DNA of 41,938 nt from Actinomadura bangladeshensis (GTDB lineage Bacteria; Actinomycetota; Actinomycetes; Streptosporangiales; Streptosporangiaceae): positions 1 to 41,938 of the forward strand of contig NZ_SMJW01000039.1 of the NCBI RefSeq assembly GCF_004348335.1, written 5' to 3'. The position numbers and the translations under genes were made by a program. The notes beneath the pieces are model-generated. The model did not search any database. It had not been told where the DNA came from and worked only from the letters and a program-made list of their open reading frames with translations. Positions 17,427-25,975 of the stretch are shown here, piece after piece; position 1 is the first letter of the stretch, and every line of letters starts with the position of its first letter.

Positions 17427-18158
17427 TCACGTACGGGTGCGGCCGTTTCGGCGGTTCGGGCGGGCCGGGCCGGCGCCGTCCTCGTCGCGCAGCTTCAGGG
17501 CGGTGCCGGGGTGGTCGGTCACCAGGACCGCGACGCGCGGGTCGCCGAGGAAGCGCCGCATCACGGGCTCGGCGTTGACCGTCCAGATCATGGCGGGGAT
17601 CCCGGCGCGGCCGCACTGCCGCAGCACGCCGACGCGGGCCAGCCGGTGGTTGAGCGCGACCATGTCGGCGCCCGCCCGGCGGATGAGGCGCAGCGGCGCG
17701 AAATCGTGCGCGGCGCCGCGCTCCCACAGGTTGCGCCCGACCGACAGGGCCGTCCGCACGCCGGGGAAGCTCTTCTTGATCTCGAACAGCGAGGTGACCT
17801 CGCGGGTGGTGACGACGAAGCCGTCCCGCCCGAACGCCTCCACGGCGAGGGCGACGGTCTCGTGCTCGCAGCCGCGCTCCTTGAGGTCGAGATGGCCCTT
17901 GGCGCGGCCGGCGATGACGTCCATGGCCTCGCCGGCCAGCGGGACGGGCCGGGTCGCGAGGTCCTGGACCCGCGCGTAGCTCAGCCTGCCGATGCGGAGC
18001 CCCCCGACCTCGGGGTCGTGGTGGACGACGAGCCGCCCGTCCCCCGTCCGCCTGATGTCGATCTCCACGTACTCGGCGCCGGATTCGGCGGCCTCGCGGA
18101 GCCCCGCGAGCCCCGCCTCGTCACGGCGGTGCGCGGAGATGGCCGGCTTGGATGGCAC
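17427..18158 (-). CDS. Glycerophosphodiester phosphodiesterase
   Basis: This 243-residue GDPD-family TIM barrel has the N-terminal SAHRRDEAG (HRG-like catalytic His), metal ligands in EYVEIDIRRTGDGRLVVHHDP (written here in two overlapping parts: EYVEIDIRR and GDGRLVVHHDP), and HLDLKE. Its C-terminal IWTVN and VTDHP segments are typical. The enzyme hydrolyses glycerophosphodiesters to glycerol-3-phosphate and an alcohol. No signal peptide is seen, so it is cytoplasmic. The normal HRG motif reads HRR, a mild variation. The GTG start has no clear Shine-Dalgarno, and a TAGCGT hexamer 7 nt upstream suggests a leaderless message divergent from the hydrolase. Confidence 0.92.
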   Translation of the reverse strand: MPSKPAISAHRRDEAGLAGLREAAESGAEYVEIDIRRTGDGRLVVHHDPEVGGLRIGRLSYARVQDLATRPVPLAGEAMDVIAGRAKGHLDLKERGCEHETVALAVEAFGRDGFVVTTREVTSLFEIKKSFPGVRTALSVGRNLWERGAAHDFAPLRLIRRAGADMVALNHRLARVGVLRQCGRAGIPAMIWTVNAEPVMRRFLGDPRVAVLVTDHPGTALKLRDEDGAGPARPNRRNGRTRT

Positions 18159-18165
18159 GCTCGTG

Positions 18166-18209
18166 ACGCTACCACCGAAACTTTTTCACCGGCCTGCATT
18201 GACTAGGCT
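18166..18209. promoter_or_regulatory. Divergent leaderless promoter pair (GDPD / hydrolase)
   Basis: On the minus strand TAGCGT (18166-18171) is 7 nt from the GDPD start. On the plus strand TAGGCT (18204-18209) is 8 nt from the hydrolase GTG. Neither gene has a Shine-Dalgarno. Confidence 0.5.
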
Positions 18210-18217
18210 GGTACCCC

Positions 18218-19093
18218 GTGAGTACGCCCCGGTTCCTGACCCTGCCCCCCGGCGTGAGCCGTACGACCGTCGAGACGTCGCGCGGCCCGCTCGCCGCGCT
18301 GGAGGCGCTGCCGGGCTCGGGCGTGCCCGAACGCCTCCCCGCGCTGCTCGTCCCCGGGCTGACCGGCAGCAAGGAGGACTTCCTCGCCGTCCTGCAGACG
18401 CTCGCCGCGTCCGGCCGCCGCGTCATCGCCGTCGACATGCGCGGCCAGTACGAGTCGATCGGCCCCGACGACGCGGCCGCCTACACCCGCGCCGCCCTCG
18501 GCGAGGACATCGCGGCCGTCCTGGACGTCCTGGGCCCCGACCCGGTGCACCTGGTCGGCCATTCGTTCGGCGGGCTCGTGTGCCGGGAGACCGTCCTGTC
18601 CGGGGCGCTGCCGGCGTCGCTGACCCTGATGAGCTCGGGCCCCGCCGCGGTCGGCGGCCAGGCCGCCGCCAAGGCCCGCGCCCTCCGCGACGCCATCCCC
18701 GAACTCGGCATGGAGCAGATCTGGGCGCTCAGCCTCGAACCGGACTACCTGGGGCGCGGCGTCCACCGGGAGATCGTCGCCTTCCTCAGGGCCCGCACGC
18801 TCGGCAACTCCGAGATGGGCCTCGCCCGCATGGCCGGCGAGATCCTCTCCGCACCCGACCGCGTCGACGAACTCGCCAAGAACTGCACCGACTCGGGCCT
18901 GCGCACGCTCGTCCTCTACGGCGAGGACGACGACGTGTGGTCCCCCGCCACCCAGGCCGCGATGGCGGAGCACCTGAACGCCGCCAAGGTCGTCATCCCG
19001 GGCGCCGCCCACTCCCCCGCCTGGGAGGCCCCGGAGACCACCGCAGCCGCTCTCAGGGCCTTCTGGAACGAAACAGAACACACCCTGAAGTAA
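18218..19093 (+). CDS. Alpha/beta-fold hydrolase
   Basis: This 291-residue alpha/beta hydrolase has an oxyanion region LLVPGLTGSKEDF, the nucleophile elbow GHSFGG (about residues 112-117), an acid in LYGEDDDVW and the catalytic His in GAAHSPAWEAP. It has no signal peptide and is probably a cytoplasmic esterase or C-C hydrolase. The substrate cannot be inferred. It is divergent from the GDPD gene and followed at 55 bp by an XRE regulator. Confidence 0.88.
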   Translation: MSTPRFLTLPPGVSRTTVETSRGPLAALEALPGSGVPERLPALLVPGLTGSKEDFLAVLQTLAASGRRVIAVDMRGQYESIGPDDAAAYTRAALGEDIAAVLDVLGPDPVHLVGHSFGGLVCRETVLSGALPASLTLMSSGPAAVGGQAAAKARALRDAIPELGMEQIWALSLEPDYLGRGVHREIVAFLRARTLGNSEMGLARMAGEILSAPDRVDELAKNCTDSGLRTLVLYGEDDDVWSPATQAAMAEHLNAAKVVIPGAAHSPAWEAPETTAAALRAFWNETEHTLK

Positions 19094-19136
19094 CGGTCGG
19101 CGACGAGAACTTCACACATCGTCGATCGGCCCGTCC

Positions 19137-19142
19137 TATGCT
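19137..19142 (+). promoter_or_regulatory. -10-like hexamer of XRE regulator gene (leaderless)
   Basis: TATGCT lies 6 nt before ATG 19149. No ribosome binding site is present. Confidence 0.45.
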
Positions 19143-19148
19143 GTGCGC

Positions 19149-19976
19149 ATGCCGGTGGATTACCGAGCCCCGAACATCAACGCGCGGAGCGTGGGGCAGC
19201 ATCTGCGCCAGATCCGGGAGATCCTGGAACTGTCCTACGGCGAGGCGGCGGCGCATCTCGGCGTCAACGCCGACTGGCTGGCCCGCGTCGAGACGGGCTT
19301 CGGGCCGATCACGCCCGCTCAGGTCGCCGAGCTCCTGGACTCCTACGGCACTCCGCGCCACATCCGGGACGCCGTGGTCGACCTGTCGTCCCGTCCCGAC
19401 GGCCCGCCGTGGCTGGCCCGCCATGTGGGGCGCCTCAAAGCCCTGGTCCGCGACATCTACACGGTCGAGTCGGAGTCGGCGCTCGTCCACATCTTCGGGA
19501 TCGGGCGGATACCGGATCTCGTCCGCTGCGAGGAGTACGCGCGCCTGGTCTTCGAGCACCAGTACCCCGAGGTCGACGTGGACGAGGAGTGGGACCTCCT
19601 CCGCAGCCGGCAGCGGCACCGCCCCCGCACCCTCGACGTGATCCTCGACGGCCTCACCCTGGAACGCCACGGCGGCCCGCCGGACATCATGCGCGCGCAG
19701 TTCACCCACCTGCTCGAACTCCCCGCCGACGGCACGTCGACCGTGCGGGTCGTCCAGCCGAGCGCGGGCGTCCACCCGGGCCTCCACGGCGCCTTCGACG
19801 TCCTGGAGTTCCCGGGGCTCCCCGGCCGGATCTCCCTCGTCCACACGGCCCTCGGCATCGACGCCGCGCAGGCCGATCTCTGGGACGCCTGGCAGGAGAT
19901 CGACGCACTCGCCCTCTCCCACGCCGACTCCCGCACCTTCCTCACCGACTGCCTCGCCGCCCTGGACGAGCACTAG
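19149..19976 (+). CDS. XRE-family regulator with DUF5753 domain
   Basis: This 275-residue protein has an N-terminal XRE helix-turn-helix (about 10-65: LRQIREILELSYGEAAAHLG, VNADWLARVETG) and a DUF5753 sensor-like domain (about 90-265). These regulators are expanded in actinomycetes, where many pair with a small DUF397 protein in WhiJ-like developmental control. No DUF397 gene is adjacent here. ATG 19149 is 6 nt downstream of a -10-like TATGCT; GTG 19143 in frame is less likely. A strong terminator abuts the stop. Confidence 0.88.
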   Translation: MPVDYRAPNINARSVGQHLRQIREILELSYGEAAAHLGVNADWLARVETGFGPITPAQVAELLDSYGTPRHIRDAVVDLSSRPDGPPWLARHVGRLKALVRDIYTVESESALVHIFGIGRIPDLVRCEEYARLVFEHQYPEVDVDEEWDLLRSRQRHRPRTLDVILDGLTLERHGGPPDIMRAQFTHLLELPADGTSTVRVVQPSAGVHPGLHGAFDVLEFPGLPGRISLVHTALGIDAAQADLWDAWQEIDALALSHADSRTFLTDCLAALDEH

Positions 19977-19999
19977 CGCCCGGGGCGTCCCCCGGGCGC
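19976..19999. terminator. Bidirectional terminator
   Basis: GCGCCCGGGG (19976-19985) and CCCCGGGCGC (19990-19999) form a 10-bp stem with a 4-nt loop. It overlaps the last base of the XRE stop codon and faces the convergent TetR gene. Confidence 0.8.
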
Positions 20000-20098
20000 C
20001 CGCCCCTCAGGCGAAGTAGTGGCCTTGTCGAGGTCATCGAGGAGCCCCGGCGGCTGGGCCGGTCGTCATCCGAGCAGCCCGAGCCCATGCCCGATCAT

Positions 20099-20725
20099 CT
20101 AGGGGCGGTCCTGGTGGGCGTGGACGTGGGGCAGGAAGAGGTCGTCGACGATCGACTGGATGCGGGCCGGCTTCAGGGGCTCCAGGTCCATCAGCAGGTC
20201 GTGGCGTACCAAGTCGAATGGGAGGGCCAGTACCGCGGCGGGGATCCGGTCCAGGTCCAGCTCGCCGCGGTCGCGGGCGCGCTGGTAGATGGTCTGGACG
20301 CGGGTGAGCCGCTGGTCGCCCATGATCCGGTCGCGCACCTGGGCGGGGGTGAGCCCGGTGTCGGCCAGGAGCCCGGAGAATGCGGTGGCGGCGAGCGTGA
20401 CGAAGAAGGCGGCGCGGGCCTCGCCCATGCCCGTGAGCGCGGCGACGAGGTCACCGCGCAGGGTGCCGGTGTCGGGGATGCCGACCGGGTGGCTGTCGCG
20501 GTGGTGCTCCAGCGCGGCGAGGACGAGTTCGTCCTTGTTGGCCCAGCGGCGGTACAGGACGGCGATGCCGGTGCCGGCGCGGGCGGCGACGGACTCCATG
20601 GTCAGCTTCGCGAAACCGGCCTCGACCAGTTCGTCCCAGGCGGCGTCCAGCAGTGCGGCCTCGGGCTCGGCCCCGCGGCGGCGCCGGCGGGCGGGTGCGG
20701 CGTCGGAGGTGGTCACGGCTCCCAT
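20099..20725 (-). CDS. TetR-family regulator
   Basis: This is a 208-residue TetR regulator. After an Arg-rich start (APARRRRRG) the HTH runs over about 40-62 (MESVAARAGTGIAVLYRRW), followed by a TetR C-terminal domain. ATG 20725 and GTG 20716 are both possible; neither has a clear ribosome binding site. The start codon lies 2 bp from the divergent hydrolase start at 20728, so each gene's promoter must lie within the other's 5' coding region. Control of that hydrolase is likely. Confidence 0.85.
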   Translation of the reverse strand: MGAVTTSDAAPARRRRRGAEPEAALLDAAWDELVEAGFAKLTMESVAARAGTGIAVLYRRWANKDELVLAALEHHRDSHPVGIPDTGTLRGDLVAALTGMGEARAAFFVTLAATAFSGLLADTGLTPAQVRDRIMGDQRLTRVQTIYQRARDRGELDLDRIPAAVLALPFDLVRHDLLMDLEPLKPARIQSIVDDLFLPHVHAHQDRP

Positions 20726-20727
20726 CA

Positions 20728-21936
20728 ATGACCACGCGTTCCACCTTCTTCACCGACCCGGGGATGAACTCCATGACCCGGGCGATGCTCGGCCGGGTCT
20801 ACACCGGCGCGGCGGACGCCGGCGAGACTCTGACCACGATCGATCGGATCGCCGATGGCGACTACGCCTCGTGGGCGCGCGAATGGGAGGCGACGGCGGA
20901 TCGCATCGCCGGCATCGGCGACGACTGCCTGCAGCGGGGCCACCGGGTGAGCGGGCGCAGCGCCCTGTTGCGCGCCGCGACGTACTACGCGGCATGCGTC
21001 CTGGTGGCCGACGGCTGCGACGATCCGAAGGCCGTGATCGACCGGACGTTCGCCGCGTACCGCAGGTGCTGGGAGCAGTACCTCGGCCTGCTGGACGAGC
21101 CGCCCGAACGGCTCGACATCCCTTACGAGGGCACGACGATGCCCGGCTGGTTCTTCCCCGCCCGCGGCGAGGGCCCGAAGCCGACACTGGTGGCGGTCAA
21201 CGGTGCGGACGGTGCGCTGAGCTACCTGTGGCCGGGCTACGGTTCCGAGGCCGCGGCGCGCGGTTACAACGTGGTGCTCTTCGACGGGCCCGGCCAGCAG
21301 CGGATGCTGTTCGAGCGGGGCGTCCCGTTCCGTCCCGACTGGGAGAACGTCCTCGGGCCGGTCGTCGACGCGGTGCTGCTCCGCGCGGACGTCGACCCGC
21401 GGAGGCTCGCGCTCTATGCCGTCAGCCAGGGCGGCTACTGGGGGCCGCGCGCGCTGGCGTTCGAGCACCGCTTCGCCGCCGCGGTGATCGACGGCGGGGT
21501 GGTCGACGTGACAGCGGCATGGCAGGCCGCGCTGACGCCCGAGTTGAAGGCGATGCTCGACGGCGGCGAGCGCGACCGGTTCAACGCGACCGTCGACCGC
21601 GCCCCGGCGAACGCCAGGCGGGTCTTCGCCTGGCGGGCCAAGCCGTACGGCCGGCCGAGCCTCTTCGACACCTTCCCGGACGTCCGGCAGTACCGGATCA
21701 CACCGGAGCTCGCCGCGCAGATCACCACGCCGGTGCTGATCGCCGATCCGGACGACGAGCGGTACTTCACCGGCCAGCCCGAGCGCCTGTACGACATGCT
21801 TCCGGGCAAGAAGGAACTCGTCCGCTTCACCGAGGCCGAAGGGGCCGCCGGGCACTGCCAGCCGATGGCCCGCGCCCTCGCCGCCCAGCGGTTCTTCGAC
21901 TTCCTGGACGACCATGTCGGCCTCACCACCGCGTAG
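20728..21936 (+). CDS. Alpha/beta hydrolase (FrsA/DUF1100-like)
   Basis: This 402-residue alpha/beta hydrolase has a helical N-terminal cap (about 1-130, starting STFFTDPGMN) and a C-terminal catalytic domain. The substrate entry segment is PYEGTTMPGWFF, the nucleophile is in AVSQGGYW, the acid region is LIADPDDERYF and the catalytic His is in AAGHCQP. It resembles the FrsA or 2,6-dihydroxypseudooxynicotine-hydrolase type, which cleave esters or C-C bonds of small aromatic or keto compounds. No signal peptide is seen. It is convergent with an amidohydrolase (8 bp between stops), and a TetR regulator diverges from its start. Confidence 0.86.
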   Translation: MTTRSTFFTDPGMNSMTRAMLGRVYTGAADAGETLTTIDRIADGDYASWAREWEATADRIAGIGDDCLQRGHRVSGRSALLRAATYYAACVLVADGCDDPKAVIDRTFAAYRRCWEQYLGLLDEPPERLDIPYEGTTMPGWFFPARGEGPKPTLVAVNGADGALSYLWPGYGSEAAARGYNVVLFDGPGQQRMLFERGVPFRPDWENVLGPVVDAVLLRADVDPRRLALYAVSQGGYWGPRALAFEHRFAAAVIDGGVVDVTAAWQAALTPELKAMLDGGERDRFNATVDRAPANARRVFAWRAKPYGRPSLFDTFPDVRQYRITPELAAQITTPVLIADPDDERYFTGQPERLYDMLPGKKELVRFTEAEGAAGHCQPMARALAAQRFFDFLDDHVGLTTA

Positions 21937-21944
21937 GAACCCGA

Positions 21945-23270
21945 TCAGCCGACCAGGGTGTTCTTGTAGATGCGGCCGTCCTTGATGATGACTTTCAGGT
22001 TGGCCGGATCTGCGAGCAGTTCCAGGTCCGCGGTGGGGTCGCCGTCGACCACGAGGAGGTCGGCCCATGCGCCTTCGGCGATGACGCCCAGGTGGGCGAC
22101 ATGCGGCCCGGTGCCGTAGGCGGCAGCGTCGGCGGCGGTCGGGATCTGGTACGGGTCGCGCGGGCCGGACATGCGGAACAGTTCGGCATTGCCGGACGTG
22201 GCGATTTTCAGCGCCGCGACGGGTCCACCGGCCAGTCCGGCCATGCGGGTCAGCATTTCGCTCTGCCTGGTGCTCACTGCCGGGTTGAGCATCAGGTCGG
22301 TGCCGAACGCGAGCGGCACGCCGTACTTCACCGCCCACCCGAAGACGCGCTCCACTCCCTCGCACACCTGCCGGTTCTTCTCGGCCGACGCCGGATCCGC
22401 GTAGGCATGGTCGTCTTCGGCGAACGGCTGGATGCACAGCCGGACGTCGTGGTCGGCCATGTACCTGACGTCGTCCTCCTCGGCCAGCTGCCCGTGCTCG
22501 ATCACCTGGACACCCGCCTCGACCGCCCGCCGGATGCCGGCGCCGGTGTAGACGTGGACCGCCACGTACGTGCCCCAGTCGGCCGCCGCCCGCACCCCGG
22601 CGCGCAGCTCGTCCGGCGTGTACTGCAGGACGTCCAGATGGTCGTAGGCCGAGGCGACACCGCCCCCGGCCATCATCTTGATCTGGGAGGCGCCCTTCTT
22701 CAGCTGCTCGCGGACGCCGGCGAGCACCTGCGCCGGGCCGTCGGCGATCCGCATGAGCCCGAGCTCCTCGGCGCGCGTGGCGGTCCCGCCGAGAGCGGTC
22801 GGCACGTCGTAGACCATGCCGAAGTCGCCGTGCCCTCCGGTCTGCGACAGGCCGGCCTGGCTCGGGTAGATCCGGGGGCCGGGCAGCGCGCCCGCGTCGA
22901 TCATGCGCTTCAGGTCGCCGGTGTCGCCGGCCATGTCGCGGACGGTCGTGAACCCGCGCATCAGCATCGCCTCGGCCTCGGCCGCGCCCTTGAGGTACCC
23001 GAGGCCCGCACCGCCGAGCATCAGCTCGGCCTGCGTGGCACCGGCCAGGATGAGATGGACGTGGGCGTCGCTGAGCCCGGGGATGAGCGTCGCCCCGCGC
23101 CCGTCGATGACCATGGCCGCCGCGACGCCGGCGGGCGGGTCACCGTCCCCCACGGCCTTGATCTTGGTGCCGTCGATCACCACGTGCCCGGCCCGGACCC
23201 GGTCGCTCACCCCGTCGAAGACCCGCACACCGCGGATCATGATCGTCCCGGCGCGCCGCTGTTCACTCAC
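21945..23270 (-). CDS. Metal-dependent amidohydrolase
   Basis: This 441-residue amidohydrolase belongs to the imidazolonepropionase/prolidase-like group. The metal site is visible: H70 and H72 in DAHVHL, the likely carboxylated Lys in QIKMMAGGG, His in VAVHVYTG and EHGQL, and Asp in AFGTDLM. The C-terminal beta-sandwich holds ADLLVVDGDP. It hydrolyses a cyclic amide or an N-acyl/dipeptide substrate; which one is not evident. GTG 23270 follows GAGG by 5 nt, and an upstream in-frame start (23327) adds unlike residues. It faces the 20728 hydrolase tail to tail; a shared degradative route is possible. Confidence 0.9.
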   Translation of the reverse strand: MSEQRRAGTIMIRGVRVFDGVSDRVRAGHVVIDGTKIKAVGDGDPPAGVAAAMVIDGRGATLIPGLSDAHVHLILAGATQAELMLGGAGLGYLKGAAEAEAMLMRGFTTVRDMAGDTGDLKRMIDAGALPGPRIYPSQAGLSQTGGHGDFGMVYDVPTALGGTATRAEELGLMRIADGPAQVLAGVREQLKKGASQIKMMAGGGVASAYDHLDVLQYTPDELRAGVRAAADWGTYVAVHVYTGAGIRRAVEAGVQVIEHGQLAEEDDVRYMADHDVRLCIQPFAEDDHAYADPASAEKNRQVCEGVERVFGWAVKYGVPLAFGTDLMLNPAVSTRQSEMLTRMAGLAGGPVAALKIATSGNAELFRMSGPRDPYQIPTAADAAAYGTGPHVAHLGVIAEGAWADLLVVDGDPTADLELLADPANLKVIIKDGRIYKNTLVG

Positions 23271-23420
23271 GCCCGCCTCGTGCCCGCTGCACCAACCGCG
23301 AGCAGGCGACCGCCGAGGATTTGCCAAGGCTTACCCCACGCGTGACCGGGTGTGCCGCCGCGACTGCAGATCCCCATATCCAGGCTCTTCGTCGTTTCAG
23401 GAAAGTTTGCGAGGAGTCCT

Positions 23421-23687
23421 GTGGCCGAACCGTCCATCCATCGCGCCGGTGCCGCTGACCGTCCGGTGCTTGAGCGGCTGTGGCTGATGTTCCAGCACGA
23501 CCGCGAACAAGTCGCCTCTTAGGACGAGAACGCCGCCGCCGCACGGTTCTGGCGGCATGCTGCCGAGGCGATCGCTCCGGGCGCCTGGACGGAGGAGCGC
23601 AGGGCCGTGCTGACGCGGCCTGATCTGCCGCTCGATGTGTGGATCACGTTCGGCGGTCCGGGACGTCCACGAGAACTCCGGGGTTGA
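23421..23687 (+). pseudogene. Internally deleted GNAT acetyltransferase
   Basis: A GAGGAG ribosome binding site (23411-23416) leads to GTG 23421 and 33 codons typical of a GNAT N-terminus (PVLERLWLMFQHDRE), ending at TAG 23520-23522. Without a frame change the DNA continues with a GNAT C-terminus (ARFWRHAAEAIAPGAWTEER, RPDLPLDVW) until TGA 23685-23687. About 100 codons of the acetyl-CoA-binding core are missing between the two parts. Its end overlaps the 3' end of the FAD oxidase gene. It should be non-functional. Confidence 0.75.
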
Positions 23688-25224
23688 GGATGGCGGCCGG
23701 GTCCAGTACGGATTTCACGGCTTGCAGTGCGGCGGCGAACGGGGCGGGGCGTTGGCGGTCGTACCAGGGGCGGTGGTCGCGGCCGACGGCATGGTGGTGG
23801 GTGATCGTGGCTCCGTGGGCCGAGAGCACGTCGGACACGGCCGTTTTGATCTCGTCCCATTGCGTCACGGTGGAGCCCCACCGGCCACTGGCGTAAACAC
23901 CGAAATAGGGCGCGGGGCCGTCGGGATAGACGTGGGTGAAGCGGCACGTCACCACGCCTTCGGCGCCGACCGCGCGCATCGCGTCCTGCGCCGCCGACAC
24001 GACGGCCTCGCGCAGGGCGGGGAAGCCGCCCCACGTGCAGGCGGTCTCGAACGTCTCCACGATCATGCCGTGGGCGGCCAGGGCGTCACGCTGGTAGGGC
24101 ATGCGCAGGAACGCGGAACGCCAGGTGTCGGACGCGTCGCGGGCACCCGAACGCGGCTGCGGCCGTCCGCCATGGTCGCGGCACAGCTCCAGCGCCCGTT
24201 CCAAGGCCGCCTCGACCGGATGATCGGCGGATTCGAAGCCGAGCACGAGAACACCACCCGGTGAGTCGGTACCGGCGTTCAGCAGCGCCTCCATCGGGTC
24301 GAGCAGGCGACAGTTGGCCGGATTCAGCCCAGATTGCGCCAGCGCCCGGGTCGCGGCGACCGCGTCGTCGTAGCGGGCGAACAGGACGGACGCCCCCGCA
24401 CGCCACTCGGGCCGCTCCTGCAGGCGCATCCACGCCTCGGTGATGATGCCGAGGGCGCCTTCCGAGCCCAGGAACAGGCGGTCGGGGGACGGGCCCGCAC
24501 CCGAGCCCGGCAGCCGCAGCGACTCGCTCACCCCCGCCGGTGTCACCACCCGCAGGGACTCGACCAGCTCGTCGATGTGGGTGAGCACGGTCGCATAGTG
24601 GCCGCCCGAGCGCGTCGCCAGCCATCCGCCGAGGGTGGAGAACTCGAACGACTGCGGGAAGTGCCGCAGTGTGAGCCCGTGCGGCCGCAGGCGGTCCTCC
24701 AGGGCGGGGCCGTAGACGCCCGCCTGGATCCGGGCGGCCCTGGCGGCGGCGTCGATCTCGACCACGTCGGCGAGCCCGGCCAGGTCGAGGCTGATCGCGG
24801 GCCCGAGGCCGCGGGGCTCGACGCCGCCCACGACGGAACTGCCGCCGCCGTAGGGGACGACGGCGATCCCGGCGCCGGTGCACCAGTCCAGGACGTCCAC
24901 CACGTCGCGCTCGTCCCGCGGCCGGACCACCAGGTCCGGGACGTCGCCCACGTCGCCGAGCAGGTTGCGGACCACGTCCCGGAACGCCTTCCCGCGCGCG
25001 TGGCCGAGCCGGTCGGCCACATCGCCGGAGCAGAGGACGGCGAGGGACGGCGGCGCCGCGATCCGCGGCGCCCGGACCCCCAGCTCATCGACCGGCGGAG
25101 GTTCGTGGTCGACCAGGCCTGCGCCGGGCAGCAGCGCGGCCACCCGGCCGACCAGCGCCGCCCGCTCGGCACCCGCGACCGCGCTCTCCAGATCGCCCCA
25201 ACCCCACCAAGATCGCGTTCCCAT
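23644..25224 (-). CDS. FAD-binding oxidase, alkylglycerone-phosphate-synthase-like
   Basis: This 526-residue flavoprotein of the vanillyl-alcohol-oxidase/PCMH family has an FAD pyrophosphate loop VVPYGGGSSVVGG, an FAD-binding segment FSTLGGWLATRSGGHYAT, and the middle segment GSEGALGIITEAWMR. A C-terminal cap domain contains the THHHAVGRDH histidines that match the AGPS active site. AGPS-type enzymes replace the acyl group of acyl-DHAP with an alkyl chain to make ether lipids. Many actinomycete homologues are unassigned oxidases, so the substrate is open. ATG 25224 (MGTRSWWGWGD) is preferred; the longer frame to 25275 adds unlike sequence. Confidence 0.88.
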   Translation of the reverse strand: MGTRSWWGWGDLESAVAGAERAALVGRVAALLPGAGLVDHEPPPVDELGVRAPRIAAPPSLAVLCSGDVADRLGHARGKAFRDVVRNLLGDVGDVPDLVVRPRDERDVVDVLDWCTGAGIAVVPYGGGSSVVGGVEPRGLGPAISLDLAGLADVVEIDAAARAARIQAGVYGPALEDRLRPHGLTLRHFPQSFEFSTLGGWLATRSGGHYATVLTHIDELVESLRVVTPAGVSESLRLPGSGAGPSPDRLFLGSEGALGIITEAWMRLQERPEWRAGASVLFARYDDAVAATRALAQSGLNPANCRLLDPMEALLNAGTDSPGGVLVLGFESADHPVEAALERALELCRDHGGRPQPRSGARDASDTWRSAFLRMPYQRDALAAHGMIVETFETACTWGGFPALREAVVSAAQDAMRAVGAEGVVTCRFTHVYPDGPAPYFGVYASGRWGSTVTQWDEIKTAVSDVLSAHGATITHHHAVGRDHRPWYDRQRPAPFAAALQAVKSVLDPAAILNPGVLVDVPDRRT

Positions 25225-25334
25225 CACGCCCCGATCATGCCTCTCCCCACCTCCCCGGTCGAGCCCCCTCAGCACGGCGAAGCCGGTTAGGCTGGAAAGT
25301 GGTATGGCGGTGCGGCGGGCAGTCAGGAGGAACC

Positions 25335-25529
25335 ATGCGCAAGGTGGCCGACTGCAGGGACATGCCGAGCGAGATGGGGTGCACGCTCACCATCAGCGGT
25401 GAGGAGGACGAGGTCGTCCGCGCCGCCGCGGAGCACGCCGCCTCGGTGCACGGGCACGACGACACCCCGGAGTTGCGGGACGAGATCCGCGACCACCTCA
25501 AGGACGAGCCGGCGATGGCCAGGGGTTGA
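25335..25529 (+). CDS. DUF1059 small protein
   Basis: This 64-residue DUF1059 protein has the pattern RKVADCRDMPSEMGCTLTIS with two cysteines, then GxEDEVVRAAAEHA and HGHDDTPELRDEIRDHL. A strong AGGAGG ribosome binding site precedes ATG 25335, and a TAGGCT hexamer (25288-25293) may be the -10. Its function is unknown. The next gene begins 5 nt after its stop, so the two form an operon. Confidence 0.9.
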   Translation: MRKVADCRDMPSEMGCTLTISGEEDEVVRAAAEHAASVHGHDDTPELRDEIRDHLKDEPAMARG

Positions 25530-25534
25530 GGCAT

Positions 25535-25831
25535 ATGACCTTCCTACAGATCATCGAATATGAGACCGACCGCCAGGACGAACTGAACGGGCTGTTCGAC
25601 GAGTGGGCGACCGCGACGGAGGGCAAGCGCACCGCGACGCACGAGTTCCACACCCGGGACCGCGAGAACCCGTCCCACTTCGTGGACATCGTCGAGTTCC
25701 CCTCCTATGAGGAGGCGATGCGCAACAGCGACCTGCCCGAGACCCGGCAGATCGCCGAGCAGATCAACGAGATGTGCCGCACCGGACCGAAGTTCATGAA
25801 CCTCGAGGTCGTGCGGGACGACGTGCTGTGA
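25535..25831 (+). CDS. Small dimeric alpha/beta-barrel-like protein
   Basis: This 98-residue protein starts MTFLQIIEYETDRQDELNGL and has an alternating beta-alpha-beta pattern with HFVDIVEFPSYEEAMRNS. That resembles antibiotic-biosynthesis-monooxygenase or EthD-type dimeric barrels. I cannot assign an activity. Start ATG 25535 lies just after a purine-rich AGGGGTTGAGG. It is the last gene of a two-gene unit with DUF1059, closed by a strong terminator. Confidence 0.78.
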   Translation: MTFLQIIEYETDRQDELNGLFDEWATATEGKRTATHEFHTRDRENPSHFVDIVEFPSYEEAMRNSDLPETRQIAEQINEMCRTGPKFMNLEVVRDDVL

Positions 25832-25838
25832 GACCTCT

Positions 25839-25876
25839 GCCGTGCCAGCGGACGCCGACGCGTCCGCTGGCACGGC
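25839..25876 (+). terminator. Terminator of the DUF1059 operon
   Basis: A perfect 16-bp stem (25839-25854 with 25861-25876, loop CCGACG) starts 7 bp after the stop at 25831. Confidence 0.85.
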
Positions 25877-25937
25877 GGCTTGACCACGGGCTCCCCCTGC
25901 GGCCGGGCGGGGGCGGTGTCGCGGGCGGGAGCAGGTA

Positions 25938-25965
25938 ATGACACACTTACATGAGTTTGTCTCAT
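25938..25965. promoter_or_regulatory. Candidate operator upstream of DUF2236 gene
   Basis: ATGACACA (25938-25945) and TGTCTCAT (25958-25965) are inverted repeats with one mismatch and a 12-nt spacer. An inner ATGAG/CTCAT pair (25951-25955, 25961-25965) overlaps them. The locally AT-rich site ends 10 bp before the ATG and looks like a TetR-type operator. No regulator gene is adjacent. Confidence 0.4.
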
Positions 25966-25975
25966 GGAGGTGTTC

